Numbered from the stretch's first letter, positions 8,694-18,999 are shown. The stretch is DNA of 64,000 nt from Ruegeria arenilitoris (GCF_013035425.1 NZ_WQHX01000005.1:186001-250000); one strand, 5' to 3'. The notes: generated by a model not told the origin, from the sequence alone. Made by a program: numbers and translations.

Positions 8694-11549
8694 TTACTCA
8701 GCCGCTTCCTCGTATTCCGACATCGGCGGGCAAGTGCAGACCAGATTTCTGTCACCGTAAGCGTTGTCGACGCGATTGACCGGAGACCAATACTTGTCAA
8801 CGCCCATCGAACCCGGCGGGAAGCAGGCTTGTTCGCGGGTGTACGGACGATCCCAGCTGCCAACCAGATCACGCACGGTGTGGGGTGCGTTCTTCAGCGG
8901 ATTGTTTTCCGCGTCGATCTTGCCGTCAATGATATCCTGCGCTTCGGCCCTGATCGAGAGCATCGCATCACAGAAACGATCCAGTTCATCTTTGGGTTCA
9001 GACTCTGTCGGTTCAACCATCAACGTTCCAGCTACTGGCCAGCTCATGGTCGGCGCATGAAAGCCGCTGTCTACAAGACGCTTGGCCACGTCATCCACCG
9101 TTACGTGTGCCTCGGCATCGAGTGGACGCGTGTCCAATATACATTCGTGCGCCACGCGACCCGTTTCAGATGTGTAAAGGATTGGATAGGAGTTCTTTAG
9201 TCGTGCAGCGATATAGTTGGCGTTCAGTATCGCAACCTTGGTTGCTTGCGTAAGACCCGCGCCACCCATTAGCAGAACATAGGCCCAACTCACCGGCAGT
9301 ATGGAAGGGGAGCCAAATGGTGCCGCCGAAACTGGCCCCACCGCGGTGCCATATTCCGGGTGGCCGGGCAAATGTTCAGTCAGGTGGGCTTTCACACCGA
9401 TTGGCCCCATACCGGGGCCACCGCCTCCATGCGGAATGCAGAACGTCTTGTGCAGGTTAAGGTGGCTGACATCGCCGCCGATATCTCCGGGACGCGACAA
9501 ACCGACCATGGCATTCATATTCGCCCCGTCGATATAGACCTGACCGCCATGGTCATGGGTGATCTGACAGACCTCCTGCACGGTGGTTTCGAACACGCCA
9601 TGGGTGGACGGATAAGTGATCATGCAGCCGGCCAGTTGATCGGTGTGCTTTTCGGCTTTCGCCCGGAAGTCTGCCAAATCAATATTTCCGTTTTCGTCAG
9701 ATTGCACCGGCACGACCTGCCAACCCACCATCTGGGCCGAGGCAGGATTGGTGCCATGCGCAGAAGTCGGAATCAAACATACATTGCGGTGCCCTTCGCC
9801 GCGAGCGATGTGATAATTCCGAATGGTCAACAGACCTGCATACTCGCCCTGTGCGCCCGAATTAGGCTGTTGCGAGATTGCGTCATAGCCGGTGATCTGG
9901 CACAGCTTATCGTTCAAATCAGCGATCATCTCATGATAACCCTGTGCCTGATCTTCGGGAACAAAGGGGTGTAGGTTGCCGAACTCGGGCCATGTGACCG
10001 GGATCATTTCGATAGTTGCATTCAGCTTCATGGTGCATGAACCAAGCGGGATCATCGCGCGATCCAGAGCCAAGTCGCGGTCCGCCAAACGGCGCATATA
10101 GCGTGTCATCTCAGCCTCGGCCCGGTTCTTGTGGAAGATCGGGTGGGTCAGGTACGGCGTCTCGCGCAGCGCATAGTCGGGAAGGCGATAGGCAACGTTC
10201 GAGCTATCATCCGCGCGGTCGATACCAAAGGCGCCCCACACAGCTTCAATCGTTTCAGCCCGAGTCTGTTCATCAAGACTGATGCCAACTTTAGTATGAC
10301 CTACACGGCGCAGGTTGACGCCCCGCGCCACCGCCGCCTCCATAACGGTCGTTTGCAGGTGTCCAACCTCGACAGTAATGGTGTCAAAGAACACTTCTGG
10401 TTCGACAGTGAAACCAGCTTCTTCCAAACCGGCAGCCAATCGCGAAGTCTTGCGATGCACGGACTGAGCAATAGCTTTGATACCGTCAGGGCCGTGGTAA
10501 ACTGCATACATCGACGCAATGACCGCCAATAGGGCCTGCGCGGTGCAGACATTAGAGTTGGCTTTTTCGCGACGGATATGCTGCTCACGGGTCTGAAGTG
10601 CAAGGCGGTAGGCCTTGTTGCCCCGGCTGTCGATACTGACACCGATGATCCGCCCCGGCATCGCACGCTTCAGCTTGTCGGTCGTCGCCATGTAAGCAGC
10701 ATGCGGGCCGCCATAGCCCATTGGGACACCAAAGCGTTGGGTCGAGCCAATCGCGATATCCGCCCCCATTTCGCCGGGCGATTTAAGTAATGCCAGTGAG
10801 AGAATGTCTGCCGCAACGATGGCTATCGCTTTGTGCTCATGCAGGGCGGCAATTTCATTAGTGAAATCGCGTACATGACCGTGCGTTCCAGGATACTGGA
10901 ATATTGCGCCGAAGACTGCACCAGCATCCAATTGGTCCGGGTCCGCCACTTTTACATCGATACCCAGAGGCTCGGCGCGGGTTTTTATCACCTCAATCGT
11001 TTGCGGGTGGCAATTACGGTCAACGAAAAAGGCAGCGTTGTTCGCCTTTGACCGCCCACCACGCTTAGCCATTGCCATCGCTTCGGCGGCCGCAGTTGCT
11101 TCGTCCAAAAGGGACGCGTTAGCGACATCCAGACCCGTCAGGTCACTGACCATCGTTTGGAAATTCAGCAGCGCCTCCAGCCTGCCCTGGCTGATCTCGG
11201 GTTGATAAGGCGTATAGGCAGTGTACCAAGCCGGGTTTTCCAAAATGTTGCGAAGGATCGGAGCCGGAGTTGTAGTTCCATAGTAGCCTTGACCAATTAA
11301 TGAAGTGAGAACCTTGTTCTTGCCCGCCACCTCTTTCATGTAAAACAACGCGTCACGCTCGGTCATCGCAGGACCCCAGTCTAGCGGTTCTTTTTGTCGA
11401 ATAGCCGGAGGAACGGTAGCGTCGATTAGCTGATCCAGAGTCTTGAAGCCGATCACCTTGAGCATATCGCGCATCTCGGTCGGACTGGGTCCTATGTGGC
11501 GGCGATTGGCAAAATCGTAAGCTTCATAATCGGTCAGTTTGAAGGCCAT
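8694..11549 (-). CDS. gcvP: Glycine dehydrogenase (decarboxylating), glycine cleavage P protein
   Basis: PLP enzyme that decarboxylates glycine and passes the aminomethyl group to lipoylated GcvH. The single-chain form of about 951 residues fuses the alpha and beta halves found as separate proteins in some bacteria. The Schiff-base lysine is K701 in [16 protein letters not shown], followed by the glycine-rich loop. ATG 11549 has GAGGAG seven bases upstream; the frame extends nine codons further without support. Last gene of gcvT-gcvH-gcvP, 108 bp after gcvH. Confidence 0.97.
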   Translation of the reverse strand: MAFKLTDYEAYDFANRRHIGPSPTEMRDMLKVIGFKTLDQLIDATVPPAIRQKEPLDWGPAMTERDALFYMKEVAGKNKVLTSLIGQGYYGTTTPAPILRNILENPAWYTAYTPYQPEISQGRLEALLNFQTMVSDLTGLDVANASLLDEATAAAEAMAMAKRGGRSKANNAAFFVDRNCHPQTIEVIKTRAEPLGIDVKVADPDQLDAGAVFGAIFQYPGTHGHVRDFTNEIAALHEHKAIAIVAADILSLALLKSPGEMGADIAIGSTQRFGVPMGYGGPHAAYMATTDKLKRAMPGRIIGVSIDSRGNKAYRLALQTREQHIRREKANSNVCTAQALLAVIASMYAVYHGPDGIKAIAQSVHRKTSRLAAGLEEAGFTVEPEVFFDTITVEVGHLQTTVMEAAVARGVNLRRVGHTKVGISLDEQTRAETIEAVWGAFGIDRADDSSNVAYRLPDYALRETPYLTHPIFHKNRAEAEMTRYMRRLADRDLALDRAMIPLGSCTMKLNATIEMIPVTWPEFGNLHPFVPEDQAQGYHEMIADLNDKLCQITGYDAISQQPNSGAQGEYAGLLTIRNYHIARGEGHRNVCLIPTSAHGTNPASAQMVGWQVVPVQSDENGNIDLADFRAKAEKHTDQLAGCMITYPSTHGVFETTVQEVCQITHDHGGQVYIDGANMNAMVGLSRPGDIGGDVSHLNLHKTFCIPHGGGGPGMGPIGVKAHLTEHLPGHPEYGTAVGPVSAAPFGSPSILPVSWAYVLLMGGAGLTQATKVAILNANYIAARLKNSYPILYTSETGRVAHECILDTRPLDAEAHVTVDDVAKRLVDSGFHAPTMSWPVAGTLMVEPTESEPKDELDRFCDAMLSIRAEAQDIIDGKIDAENNPLKNAPHTVRDLVGSWDRPYTREQACFPPGSMGVDKYWSPVNRVDNAYGDRNLVCTCPPMSEYEEAAE

Positions 11550-11657
11550 TATTGCGCTCCTCAAGGAATGTCTCACTCTGCTGATCTAGCAATAGCTACC
11601 GACAGTAGTGTTTTTTAAGTTTTGTGGGGCGGTGCCGCTCGGGCTTCCGCCAGATTG

Positions 11658-12023
11658 TTAGCCGATGAAGGCTTTGTACCCATTCAGATCCATCAGATCT
11701 TCAAGTTGCGACGCATCCGCCAGCTTGATTTTGTAGATCCAAGCATCCCCTTCTGGATCTTCATTTAGTGCACCGGGGTTATCGGCAAGCGTCTCGTTCA
11801 CTTCAACTATCTCTCCGTCTACCGGGGCATAGATTTCCGAAGCTGCTTTGACAGATTCGATCACCCCGATCTCTCCGTCTTTTTCGAATTCGTCGCCGAC
11901 CTCTTGCTGCTCAACAAACACCACATCGCCAAGCTGTTCAGCCGCGTGCGCCGTAATGCCCAGAGTCGCCGTATCCCCTTCAACTGTCAGCCACTCATGC
12001 TCTTCTGAATAATAGGTCGCCAT
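11658..12023 (-). CDS. gcvH: Glycine cleavage system H protein
   Basis: A 121-residue lipoyl carrier that shuttles the aminomethyl intermediate between GcvP, GcvT and the L protein. The lipoylation lysine is K59 in IESVKAASEIYAP. The length is typical. ATG 12023 is preceded by AGGAGAG. It lies 18 bp after gcvT, clearly in the same operon; no dihydrolipoamide dehydrogenase gene is present in the window. Confidence 0.97.
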   Translation of the reverse strand: MATYYSEEHEWLTVEGDTATLGITAHAAEQLGDVVFVEQQEVGDEFEKDGEIGVIESVKAASEIYAPVDGEIVEVNETLADNPGALNEDPEGDAWIYKIKLADASQLEDLMDLNGYKAFIG

Positions 12024-12041
12024 TTCTTCTCTCTCCTCACT

Positions 12042-13139
12042 TCAACGCTTGTAGTTCTGGGTGACAAAGGGCAACGCCACAATCTGCGCTGGCTGCGGCT
12101 TGCGCCTTATAATCAGATTAACCGTTTCTCCGGGTTCGCCGTGACCGTTGGCAACATAACCCATAGCAATCGGCCCCCCGACGGTGGGCCCGAAACCGCC
12201 AGAGGTAATGTGACCAATCGTGTTGCCTTCCTTACATTGAATTTCGACCCCTTGGCGGGCAGGCGCCCTTCCTTCGGGCTTGATTCCTACCAACCGGCGT
12301 GATGGTCCTTCGTCCAGTTCCTTCTGCACACGCTCGGCTCCGGGAAATCCGCCTTCTTCCTTGCGGCGTTTCTGAATTGCCCAACCCAAAGAGGCCTCAA
12401 TCGGCGAAGTCGTCTGGTCAATGTCGTTACCATATAGGCACAAGCCCGCTTCCAGCCGCAGGCTGTCACGAGCACCCAGTCCTGCCGGTTCGCAATCCTC
12501 ATGCGCCAGAAACGCCCGTGTGATCTCAATTGCGTTATCATCGGGGATCGAAATCTCGTAACCGTCTTCGCCGGTGTAGCCGAGCCGCGAAATGCGGCAT
12601 TCCACGCCTTTGATTTCGGCTATGGCCGTTTCCATGAACTTCAGGTCCCGCGCGGCCGGGCATAGCCCACCCACAACTTCCTCAGCCTTGGGACCCTGTA
12701 CAGCAACTAGCGCGCGATCGAAAATTTCGGTCACTTCGACGCCGCCCAAGTTGGCTTTCATGTGTGGGATATCTTGATGGCGCAGCGCAGCGTTAACCAC
12801 GACAAAATAATGATCCCCTGCGTTTGACACGATCAGATCGTCCATAATTCCGCCGTCTGTGTTCGTGAAAAACCCGTAACGTGCTTTACCTTCCTTCAAT
12901 GTCGCGTAGGCCTGGGGGCAAAGGCTTTCCAGCTTTTCCCCTACATTTTCACCCATTAGGATCACCTGACCCATATGGCTCACATCGAATAGGGCTGCTT
13001 TTTCGCGACACTGTTTATGTTCCCCCATAATACCCAGCGGATATTGAACGGGCATCTCCCAACCGGCAAAATCAACCATCTTGCCACCAAGTTCGACATG
13101 AAGATCGTAAAGGGGCGTGCGCTTTGGTGCGTCGGTCAT
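12042..13139 (-). CDS. gcvT: Aminomethyltransferase, glycine cleavage T protein
   Basis: Transfers the one-carbon unit from GcvH to tetrahydrofolate and releases ammonia. The 365-residue protein begins TPLYDLHVELGGKMVDFAGWEMPVQY, a T-protein N-terminus, and keeps SHMGQ, the LGYTGEDGYEI core and the C-terminal barrel with GHITSGGFGPTVG. The frame is open to 13181, but ATG 13139 precedes the conserved start and has AAGGT about eight bases upstream. First gene of the gcv operon. Confidence 0.96.
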   Translation of the reverse strand: MTDAPKRTPLYDLHVELGGKMVDFAGWEMPVQYPLGIMGEHKQCREKAALFDVSHMGQVILMGENVGEKLESLCPQAYATLKEGKARYGFFTNTDGGIMDDLIVSNAGDHYFVVVNAALRHQDIPHMKANLGGVEVTEIFDRALVAVQGPKAEEVVGGLCPAARDLKFMETAIAEIKGVECRISRLGYTGEDGYEISIPDDNAIEITRAFLAHEDCEPAGLGARDSLRLEAGLCLYGNDIDQTTSPIEASLGWAIQKRRKEEGGFPGAERVQKELDEGPSRRLVGIKPEGRAPARQGVEIQCKEGNTIGHITSGGFGPTVGGPIAMGYVANGHGEPGETVNLIIRRKPQPAQIVALPFVTQNYKR

Positions 13140-13328
13140 GGCGATTACCTTTTCGTTCCTATCAGTCTGCGCGCTTACCAATCAGTCTGAAGCAAGCCGG
13201 ACATTTTGCAACGATCGAATACATTAGACCCCACTGGCACACGCCTTTTGGGACGGTCGTTTTCAGTAGTCGCAAACGCCCCGGCGGACTGCATCGAACC
13301 CAATCGTACACCAGCGCATTCGGTAATA

Positions 13329-13342
13329 TTTCCTATAGGAAA
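13329..13342. promoter_or_regulatory. 14-bp perfect palindrome in the gcvT promoter region
   Basis: TTTCCTATAGGAAA is a perfect palindrome about 190 bp before gcvT. On the minus strand it overlaps a possible promoter: TTGCTT, a 17-bp spacer, then TATAGG inside the palindrome. A dimeric repressor bound here would block the -10 region. I see no recognisable glycine riboswitch in the leader. Confidence 0.4.
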
Positions 13343-13378
13343 CTTTTTTCCGTTAAGCAACACACAAGTTAAAGAGCA

Positions 13379-14566
13379 TTATGCATTAAGACTGAGAACC
13401 GCGTGTTCCAATACGCGTAAACCCGCAACCAAATCGCTTTCGGCGGTGTCTTCAGAAAAATCGTGGCTGATCCCAGCGATGGAAGGTACGAAAAGCATAG
13501 CAACAGGCATCAGCCGGGCCACGTTAGTTGCGTCATGCAACGCGCCCGATGGAATTTTTTGCCACCGTTCCGGCGCGACTGTTTCCGCACCCATTTGAAG
13601 GGCAGAACGCAACTTAATATCCATGGAAACTGGTTCTAACCCAAGCATCGTGCCGAAACTGAGGCCGAGGCCAACACTCTCTGCGACCTCCTTCGCGGCT
13701 TCCCGGATAATCTCTTCCATTCGCTCCAAACGATTTGCGTCACCGTCTCGCCATTGCATGGAAAAGCGAGCGCGCCCTGGCACGATTGACGATGCATTGG
13801 GGTGAAGATCGACACGGCCAATTGTCCATACAGTTTGGGGAGTGACCATGTTCTTAAAGCGATTGTTGATCATCGCGTTGAATTGCGAAACCGCCTGAAA
13901 TGCGTCCCGGCGGAGATGCATTGGCGTCGTTCCGGCGTGATTTTGCTGCCCATCGAAAGTGATGACCACATCACGAATACCAACAATATCGGTGACCACG
14001 CCTATCTGATCGCCCTGCGCGTCTAGCGTTGGACCTTGTTCGATATGGAGCTCGATGAAGCCCTCGAACCGGGCCGGGTCCACAAAATCGTCAGACAGGT
14101 CAGACATCGATGATCTTGCCTCGGCGAAAGTAATCCCTGACGCGTCGGTCAATGAATCCGCTTTATCCAACGGCAAGCCACCGGACCAAACGGCCGATCC
14201 TGTAGTGACGCCAAATCTCCCCTCTTCGTCCTGAAAGCTGACAACAGAAATTGGTTGTTTAACGGACCGGGCAACCTCCAGCGCTGCGACAACGCCCAGC
14301 GCCCCATCCAACCAACCACCCTCGGGCTGACTGTCGGAATGTGACCCCAATAACAGAGAACGCCCAGGTGCCAGCCCGAACAAATTTCCAACTGGGTCAA
14401 AATGCGGAGCCAGACCCGCGTCGGCCATTTTCTGCGCCAGCCATTTCCGTGCGGCGATATCGGCCTCGGAATAGGCCGGTCGCACAACTCCTTTCCCGAC
14501 GCCCGAGGCGCCAAATTCGCGCAGCTTATGCAGGTCGGATAGAAAACGGCTTTCGTTTATTGTCAT
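13379..14566 (-). CDS. Zn-dependent hydrolase, hydantoinase/carbamoylase (M20-like amidase) family
   Basis: A 395-residue amidase of the N-carbamoyl-L-amino-acid hydrolase/allantoate amidohydrolase group. Di-zinc ligands are visible: GSHSDSQ (H76), the bridging WLDGALG (D87), QDEEGRFG (E114, E115) and ELHIEQGP (H174). These enzymes split N-carbamoyl amino acids or ureidoacids to release ammonia and CO2; the substrate is not evident. It is divergent from the histidine phosphatase gene and lies upstream of gcvT on the same strand, though the palindrome and promoter between them suggest separate control. Confidence 0.85.
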   Translation of the reverse strand: MTINESRFLSDLHKLREFGASGVGKGVVRPAYSEADIAARKWLAQKMADAGLAPHFDPVGNLFGLAPGRSLLLGSHSDSQPEGGWLDGALGVVAALEVARSVKQPISVVSFQDEEGRFGVTTGSAVWSGGLPLDKADSLTDASGITFAEARSSMSDLSDDFVDPARFEGFIELHIEQGPTLDAQGDQIGVVTDIVGIRDVVITFDGQQNHAGTTPMHLRRDAFQAVSQFNAMINNRFKNMVTPQTVWTIGRVDLHPNASSIVPGRARFSMQWRDGDANRLERMEEIIREAAKEVAESVGLGLSFGTMLGLEPVSMDIKLRSALQMGAETVAPERWQKIPSGALHDATNVARLMPVAMLFVPSIAGISHDFSEDTAESDLVAGLRVLEHAVLSLNA

Positions 14567-14751
14567 AGGCTACCCCTGCGTGTGGTCAGGATAACATTAT
14601 ACTCAACGCCGCAGTGAGCAAGACAGTGCTACCTTTCAGTATCGCACCGTATCGGTAGAAACGGCATATTGGCTTTTCTGGTTGAGCAGGCAAAACCCCT
14701 CTGGTCCCGGTCCGAATCCTGCCCTAAGACTTCTCGCCAAGAGGAACCGAC

Positions 14752-15402
14752 ATGTCATACATTACATTGGTGCGTCACGGACAAGCCAACACAACAGCGC
14801 GGGATGAAACGAGCTACGACAGGCTGAGCGATCTGGGCCATCAACAGTCGCGCTGGTTGGGCGGTCATCTTCGCGACACCCACGCGCATTATCCGCGCGT
14901 TTTTTGCGGCACCTTGAACCGCCATACGGAAACTGCCAGCAGTATGGGCCTGCCGTCCCCAATCCTCGACAAACGTCTGAATGAAATTGAGTATTTCACC
15001 TTGGCCCAACTGTTTCACGAACAGCACGGCGTGCCCATTCCAACTGACCGCGAAGGATTTGTTGAGCATCTCCCGCAAACTTTTGGCGCTTGGGCAAACG
15101 GAGATATTGCGAACGCGCCCGAAACCTTCGATCAATTTGAAACCCGGGTTTCAGATGCGCTGCGCGAGATTGGAACAGAGGGCGGACCAGCCATTGTTGT
15201 GACCTCAGGCGGCCTGATTTCAATGGCGGTGCGTCAGGCAATGGGGCTGGACATACCGTCTATGGCACGGGTGGCCCTTGCCATCATGAACACATCGTTA
15301 CATCGTCTGCATCCTATAGGGGCTCAGCTCAGCCCCGTTCTTTTCAATGCCGTACCGCATCTGGAAGCCCCTGATAGGCACTTCGCCCAGACGCATCTGT
15401 AA
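14752..15402 (+). CDS. Histidine phosphatase family protein
   Basis: Phosphoglycerate-mutase-like protein of 216 residues. The catalytic LVRHGQAN motif is at residues 6-13, and a second arginine lies in CGTLNRHTET. Such small cytosolic proteins are usually phosphatases of varied specificity. AGAGGAA five bases before ATG 14752 supports the start. It is the first gene of a plus-strand run ending with the saccharopine dehydrogenases, 24 bp before the glutathione transferase. Confidence 0.85.
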   Translation: MSYITLVRHGQANTTARDETSYDRLSDLGHQQSRWLGGHLRDTHAHYPRVFCGTLNRHTETASSMGLPSPILDKRLNEIEYFTLAQLFHEQHGVPIPTDREGFVEHLPQTFGAWANGDIANAPETFDQFETRVSDALREIGTEGGPAIVVTSGGLISMAVRQAMGLDIPSMARVALAIMNTSLHRLHPIGAQLSPVLFNAVPHLEAPDRHFAQTHL

Positions 15403-15426
15403 CCACCATCCTGAGGGACTTCTTTG

Positions 15427-16041
15427 ATGCAGCTATACTATGCCCCGCGTACGATTTCCGTCGCTGTCGCTATCGCTTTGGAAGAGGCTGGGCTGCCGTA
15501 TGAAACAATTCGCCTGGACTTTGCCGCCGGTGAACAAACCAAACCAGCCTACTGTCAGATCAACCCAAAGGGACGTGTTCCAGCGCTTGTGATCGACGGC
15601 GGCATCCTGACTGAAACGGGCGCGCTGCTAGAGTTTGTCGCCGCTAAATCGCCCGACGCCGGTTTGGTTCCGGACGATCCGTTCTTGGCCGCGCGTATGC
15701 GTGAAGTAATGTATTATCTTGCATCAACAATGCATGTGAATCATGCGCATAAGTTTCGCGGACAACGCTGGGCCGACAATCAAGACAGCTGGAAAGATAT
15801 GGCTTCAAAAGTTGCCGAGACGATGACGGCTTCATGTGAATACATCTCTTCCAATGGGTTACGCGGTCCGTTTGTCTTGGGTGAGACGTTCTCGCTGGCC
15901 GATGCTTACCTGTACGTTGTTTGCACTTGGCTGGAAGGCGATGGCGTAGATGTCTCCGCCTTTCCCAAGATCGTCGCCTTTCGTCAGGCGATGGATGCAC
16001 GAAAGTCGGTTCAGGCGGTAAAAGCCGCTGGAATGCTCTGA
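15427..16041 (+). CDS. Glutathione S-transferase family protein
   Basis: A 204-residue GST. The thioredoxin-like N-terminal domain starts MQLYYAPRTISVAVAIALEE and keeps the cis-proline segment NPKGRVPALV and the glutathione-binding TETGALLEF; the all-helical C-terminal domain follows. ATG 15427 is used rather than TTG at 15424; GAGGGA lies about eight bases upstream. It is tightly placed before the saccharopine dehydrogenase gene (14 bp), so it is likely co-transcribed. Substrate unknown. Confidence 0.88.
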   Translation: MQLYYAPRTISVAVAIALEEAGLPYETIRLDFAAGEQTKPAYCQINPKGRVPALVIDGGILTETGALLEFVAAKSPDAGLVPDDPFLAARMREVMYYLASTMHVNHAHKFRGQRWADNQDSWKDMASKVAETMTASCEYISSNGLRGPFVLGETFSLADAYLYVVCTWLEGDGVDVSAFPKIVAFRQAMDARKSVQAVKAAGML

Positions 16042-16055
16042 GCAAAGGATTCTCG

Positions 16056-17111
16056 ATGACACATCTCTGGGTCCGGGCTGAACAGCGCCCGAACGAAGAA
16101 AGGGTTGGGTTAACACCCAAGGGTGCCGCCGCGCTGATCGCCGCCGGAATTCGTGTAACTGTCGAGGAAAGCCATGTCCGTGCCATTCCGATTGATGGCT
16201 ACAAAGAAGCTGGATGCGAAATCGCGACCGAGAATTCCTGGCCGGAGGCACCGTTGGATGCTGTCATCTTCGGCCTCAAGGAATTGCCCGAAGATGGTAC
16301 ACCCCTGCCTCACCGTCACATTATGTTCGGCCACGCTTTCAAGGGTCAGCATTCTGGCCGCACTCTGTTAGGAAGGTTCAAGGCTGGGGGCGGTACTCTA
16401 TACGATCTGGAGTATCTGGTGGATGAAAACGGCCGCCGTGTTGCTGCATTTGGGTATTGGGCGGGCTACGCTGGGGCCGCAGTCACGCTAAAGACATGGG
16501 CGGCGCAGCAACGGGACGAGGAATGCCCCCCGGTTGGAGTATATCCCAGCAAAAACGCCTTGAATGCAGAGTTGTTGGCTGAACTTGATTCCATTAAAAT
16601 TTCGCGCCCTCGCGCAATCGTCATCGGCGCTTTGGGCCGTGTTGGAGCGGGGGCTTCGGATCTGTGCGAAGCGATGGGCGTTCAGGTTACAAAGTGGGAC
16701 ATGGCCGAGACCGCCAGCGGTGGACCTTTTCCGGAAATTCTTGAACACGACTTGTTTCTGAACTGCATACTGGCCCGCCCAGGAACACCAGTTTTTGTTC
16801 CAAGGGCTGCGCTGAGCTCTCCCCGCAACCTTACGGCAATTGGCGACATAGCTTGCGACCCGGACAGTGATTACAACCCTGTTCCCGTCTACGATCACGC
16901 GACCACCTGGGACGCCCCGGCCGTGCGTGTCGCCACCGATCCGGTGATGGACGTGATGGCAATCGACAATCTGCCGTCAATGCTACCGGTCGAAAGTTCC
17001 GAAGATTACGCAGCTCAGCTACTGCCTTCTCTGCTAACCTTATCGGATATCAATGGCGGTGTTTGGGGTCGAGCGGCGACTATGTACAAATCGCATGTAA
17101 AAGGGATCTAA
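16056..17111 (+). CDS. Saccharopine dehydrogenase (NAD+, L-lysine-forming type)
   Basis: A 351-residue enzyme of the alanine dehydrogenase/LYS1 fold. The N-terminus HLWVRAEQRPNEERVGLTPKG carries substrate-binding arginines, HIMFGHAFKGQ is the catalytic segment typical of LYS1, and VIGALGRVGAGA is the nucleotide-binding loop. In yeast this enzyme forms lysine and 2-oxoglutarate from saccharopine; in bacteria the pair usually runs toward lysine breakdown. AAAGGA six bases before ATG 16056 supports this start over a long unsupported extension into the GST gene. Three bases separate it from the next dehydrogenase. Confidence 0.85.
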   Translation: MTHLWVRAEQRPNEERVGLTPKGAAALIAAGIRVTVEESHVRAIPIDGYKEAGCEIATENSWPEAPLDAVIFGLKELPEDGTPLPHRHIMFGHAFKGQHSGRTLLGRFKAGGGTLYDLEYLVDENGRRVAAFGYWAGYAGAAVTLKTWAAQQRDEECPPVGVYPSKNALNAELLAELDSIKISRPRAIVIGALGRVGAGASDLCEAMGVQVTKWDMAETASGGPFPEILEHDLFLNCILARPGTPVFVPRAALSSPRNLTAIGDIACDPDSDYNPVPVYDHATTWDAPAVRVATDPVMDVMAIDNLPSMLPVESSEDYAAQLLPSLLTLSDINGGVWGRAATMYKSHVKGI

Positions 17112-17114
17112 GCG

Positions 17115-18266
17115 ATGACGATTCATTGGTGTGGAACTGGCCTGTCGGCAATCCCAGGTCTGCGCCGCCTGATCGAAGGCGGGCACAAAGTCACAGTCTG
17201 GAACCGGACTATTGAAAAAGCCAAAATTGAGGTTGGAGACTTAACAAACGACATCCAAGCCTTTGACATCGACGCGCTGGGTTCGGTCCTTGAAAAAGGT
17301 GACGTGATCGTTTCCATGCTGCCCGGAGATTGGCATGTCCCGTTGGCGGAACTGGCGATCTCCAAACAGGCGAATTTCGTTTCTTCCTCTTATATTGCTC
17401 CAGAAATGCGCGCGCTGGACGATAAGGCACGTGACGCTGGCGTAGCATTGGTGAACGAGGTCGGCCTGGACCCTGGGATTGATCACTTGATGGCCCACGC
17501 ACTTGTTGATGACTACCGAGCAGCGAGCGCATTCGATCCGCAAAACCATCTTAGCTTTATTTCTTATTGCGGGGGCGTCCCGAAAAACCCCAACCCATTC
17601 CGATACAAGTTCAGCTGGTCGCCACTAGGCGTTCTCAAAGCGCTTCGGTCCCCCTCGAAGTCGATCCGAGACTACGCAACGCTGGACGTCGCACGCCCTT
17701 GGGATGCGATCAGCAGCTATATCGCTCCGTTACCAATCCCTGAAAGTTTCGAAGTTTATCCAAACCGTGACTCCGTCCCTTTCATGGCCCAGTACCATTT
17801 TGAAGACCATTGGCCAGTCAAGGAATTTGTACGCGGCACCTTGCGACTAAACGGATGGGCGGATGCTTGGTCAGATGTTTTTTCCGAAATCGAAACACTG
17901 TCCGGACCCGAAGGCGAAACTCGTTTGAAACAAATGTCGGACCAGTTCTGGAGCGAAAACGCTTACGACGAAGGCGAACCTGATCGGGTTGTTCTGTGCG
18001 TAAGCCTAAAAGCTGAAAAGGATGGGCAAGAAGTTTGGCACAAAACCTATGTCATGGATGCTTGGGGCGATGATCGTGGCACAGCAATGGCACGACTGGT
18101 GTCTATCCCGGTGTCGCTGGCCGTCGAGGCAGTATTAAACCGCGAAATTCCTGTTGGGGTACACGCTGCGCCCAGTGATCCGAAACTGGTCAGCCAATGG
18201 ATGGCGGAAGTCGATAAACTGGCACAACAATTGCAGATCGTAGATCATGTGAAAGATCAATACTAA
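17115..18266 (+). CDS. Saccharopine dehydrogenase/reductase (L-glutamate-forming type)
   Basis: A 383-residue LYS9-like enzyme that interconverts saccharopine with aminoadipate semialdehyde plus glutamate. It has a Rossmann start (HWCGTGLSAIPGLRRLIEGGHKVTVWNR, short loop) and the family segment NEVGLDPGIDHLMAH, followed by a saccharopine-binding domain with YCGGVPKNPNPFRYKFSWSP. Spacing of three bases after the LYS1-type gene indicates translational coupling. Together the two enzymes form a complete saccharopine route between lysine and aminoadipate semialdehyde. An aldehyde dehydrogenase for the next step is not adjacent. Confidence 0.87.
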   Translation: MTIHWCGTGLSAIPGLRRLIEGGHKVTVWNRTIEKAKIEVGDLTNDIQAFDIDALGSVLEKGDVIVSMLPGDWHVPLAELAISKQANFVSSSYIAPEMRALDDKARDAGVALVNEVGLDPGIDHLMAHALVDDYRAASAFDPQNHLSFISYCGGVPKNPNPFRYKFSWSPLGVLKALRSPSKSIRDYATLDVARPWDAISSYIAPLPIPESFEVYPNRDSVPFMAQYHFEDHWPVKEFVRGTLRLNGWADAWSDVFSEIETLSGPEGETRLKQMSDQFWSENAYDEGEPDRVVLCVSLKAEKDGQEVWHKTYVMDAWGDDRGTAMARLVSIPVSLAVEAVLNREIPVGVHAAPSDPKLVSQWMAEVDKLAQQLQIVDHVKDQY

Positions 18267-18441
18267 TTCTACATTTCGTTGATCCAGATGGAAACAGACC
18301 TCGGCCATTTGCCGAATGCTGCTTTCTCTCCAATTGTGATTGTCTTCGAATGTCAAAATCCTGACCGAACATCTGATGAGTTCAAAAAATCGGGACTTTA
18401 GGTCTGGTCGATCAACCGAATGTATCAATCCAAATAAACGA

Positions 18442-18472
18442 ATGGGCCACTCAAGTATTTTGAACGGCCCAT
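18442..18472. terminator. Hairpin between convergent saccharopine and DUF1127 genes
   Basis: ATGGGCC (18442-18448) pairs with GGCCCAT (18466-18472); inside the loop TCAA and TTGA can extend the stem. It lies between two convergent genes and may end both transcripts, although the flanking T runs are modest. Confidence 0.5.
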
Positions 18473-18509
18473 CAAATAATTAGCTTTGTTAAGGATAAGT
18501 GGTGCAATT

Positions 18510-18710
18510 CTAGATGTACCGATCGATTGTATCCTCGATATCTTTTCGGTTCAGACCAAGCTCGGCCAATTGATGATCAGTCAACCCGTTTAACTGTTGG
18601 GCCGCAGACACAATATCCCCTTTGATAGCGTTTATCCGCATTGCTCGATCAAACAACAAAAGGGCACTGGCCAAGGGGGAGTTGTCGGTCGGTGGTATTA
18701 CATCAAACAT
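18510..18710 (-). CDS. DUF1127 domain protein (second of a tandem pair)
   Basis: Small basic-to-acidic protein ending in the DUF1127 signature LNGLTDHQLAELGLNRKDIEDTIDRY. Family members are short, often stress-linked proteins implicated in RNA turnover and phosphate or carbon homeostasis in other alphaproteobacteria. Two starts compete: ATG 18710 (66 residues, GAGG eight bases upstream) and ATG 18809 (99 residues, GGAAAG upstream, which would overlap the preceding gene by 38 bp). I prefer 18710 because its length fits the family and it removes the overlap. Confidence 0.75.
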   Translation of the reverse strand: MFDVIPPTDNSPLASALLLFDRAMRINAIKGDIVSAAQQLNGLTDHQLAELGLNRKDIEDTIDRYI

Positions 18711-18771
18711 GGTGGATACCTCATAGCTTTTGAATTCCGACGGGCCGATGAATGTTTTGCCCGTATCGCGG

Positions 18772-18999
18772 TCAATGACGGTAAGGTCTGTGATTGTAGA
18801 CGCTTTCATAAGCTTTCCGTTCGATCTGGTCCCGCGGCACACCAATGTCGTCCAGTTGCTGGTCACTCAGCCGTCTGAGTTCATTAACGGTTTTTGAGAA
18901 TAGCCTGCGACGGAATTGTTCAACCCGAGCTTCGGCAAAATCAGAAAACAGGCCCGCAAAGACACTGCTTTGGGGCGTTACTTTATTGGTATATTCCAT
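18772..18999 (-). CDS. DUF1127 domain protein (first of a tandem pair)
   Basis: A 75-residue protein whose C-terminal half, RRLFSKTVNELRRLSDQQLDDIGVPRDQIE, is a clear DUF1127 domain; the N-terminal half contains the amphipathic helix common in the family. ATG 18999 has GGAGGAG seven bases upstream, an unusually strong site that fits the high expression typical of such genes. The second DUF1127 gene follows at once, so the two are probably one transcript with an inverted repeat in its leader. Confidence 0.85.
   Translation of the reverse strand: MEYTNKVTPQSSVFAGLFSDFAEARVEQFRRRLFSKTVNELRRLSDQQLDDIGVPRDQIERKAYESVYNHRPYRH

Noticed and set aside
13140-13378. Glycine riboswitch before gcvT
   Set aside because: The expected conserved core sequences and tandem aptamer layout are not visible in the minus-strand leader; only a palindrome and possible promoter are seen.
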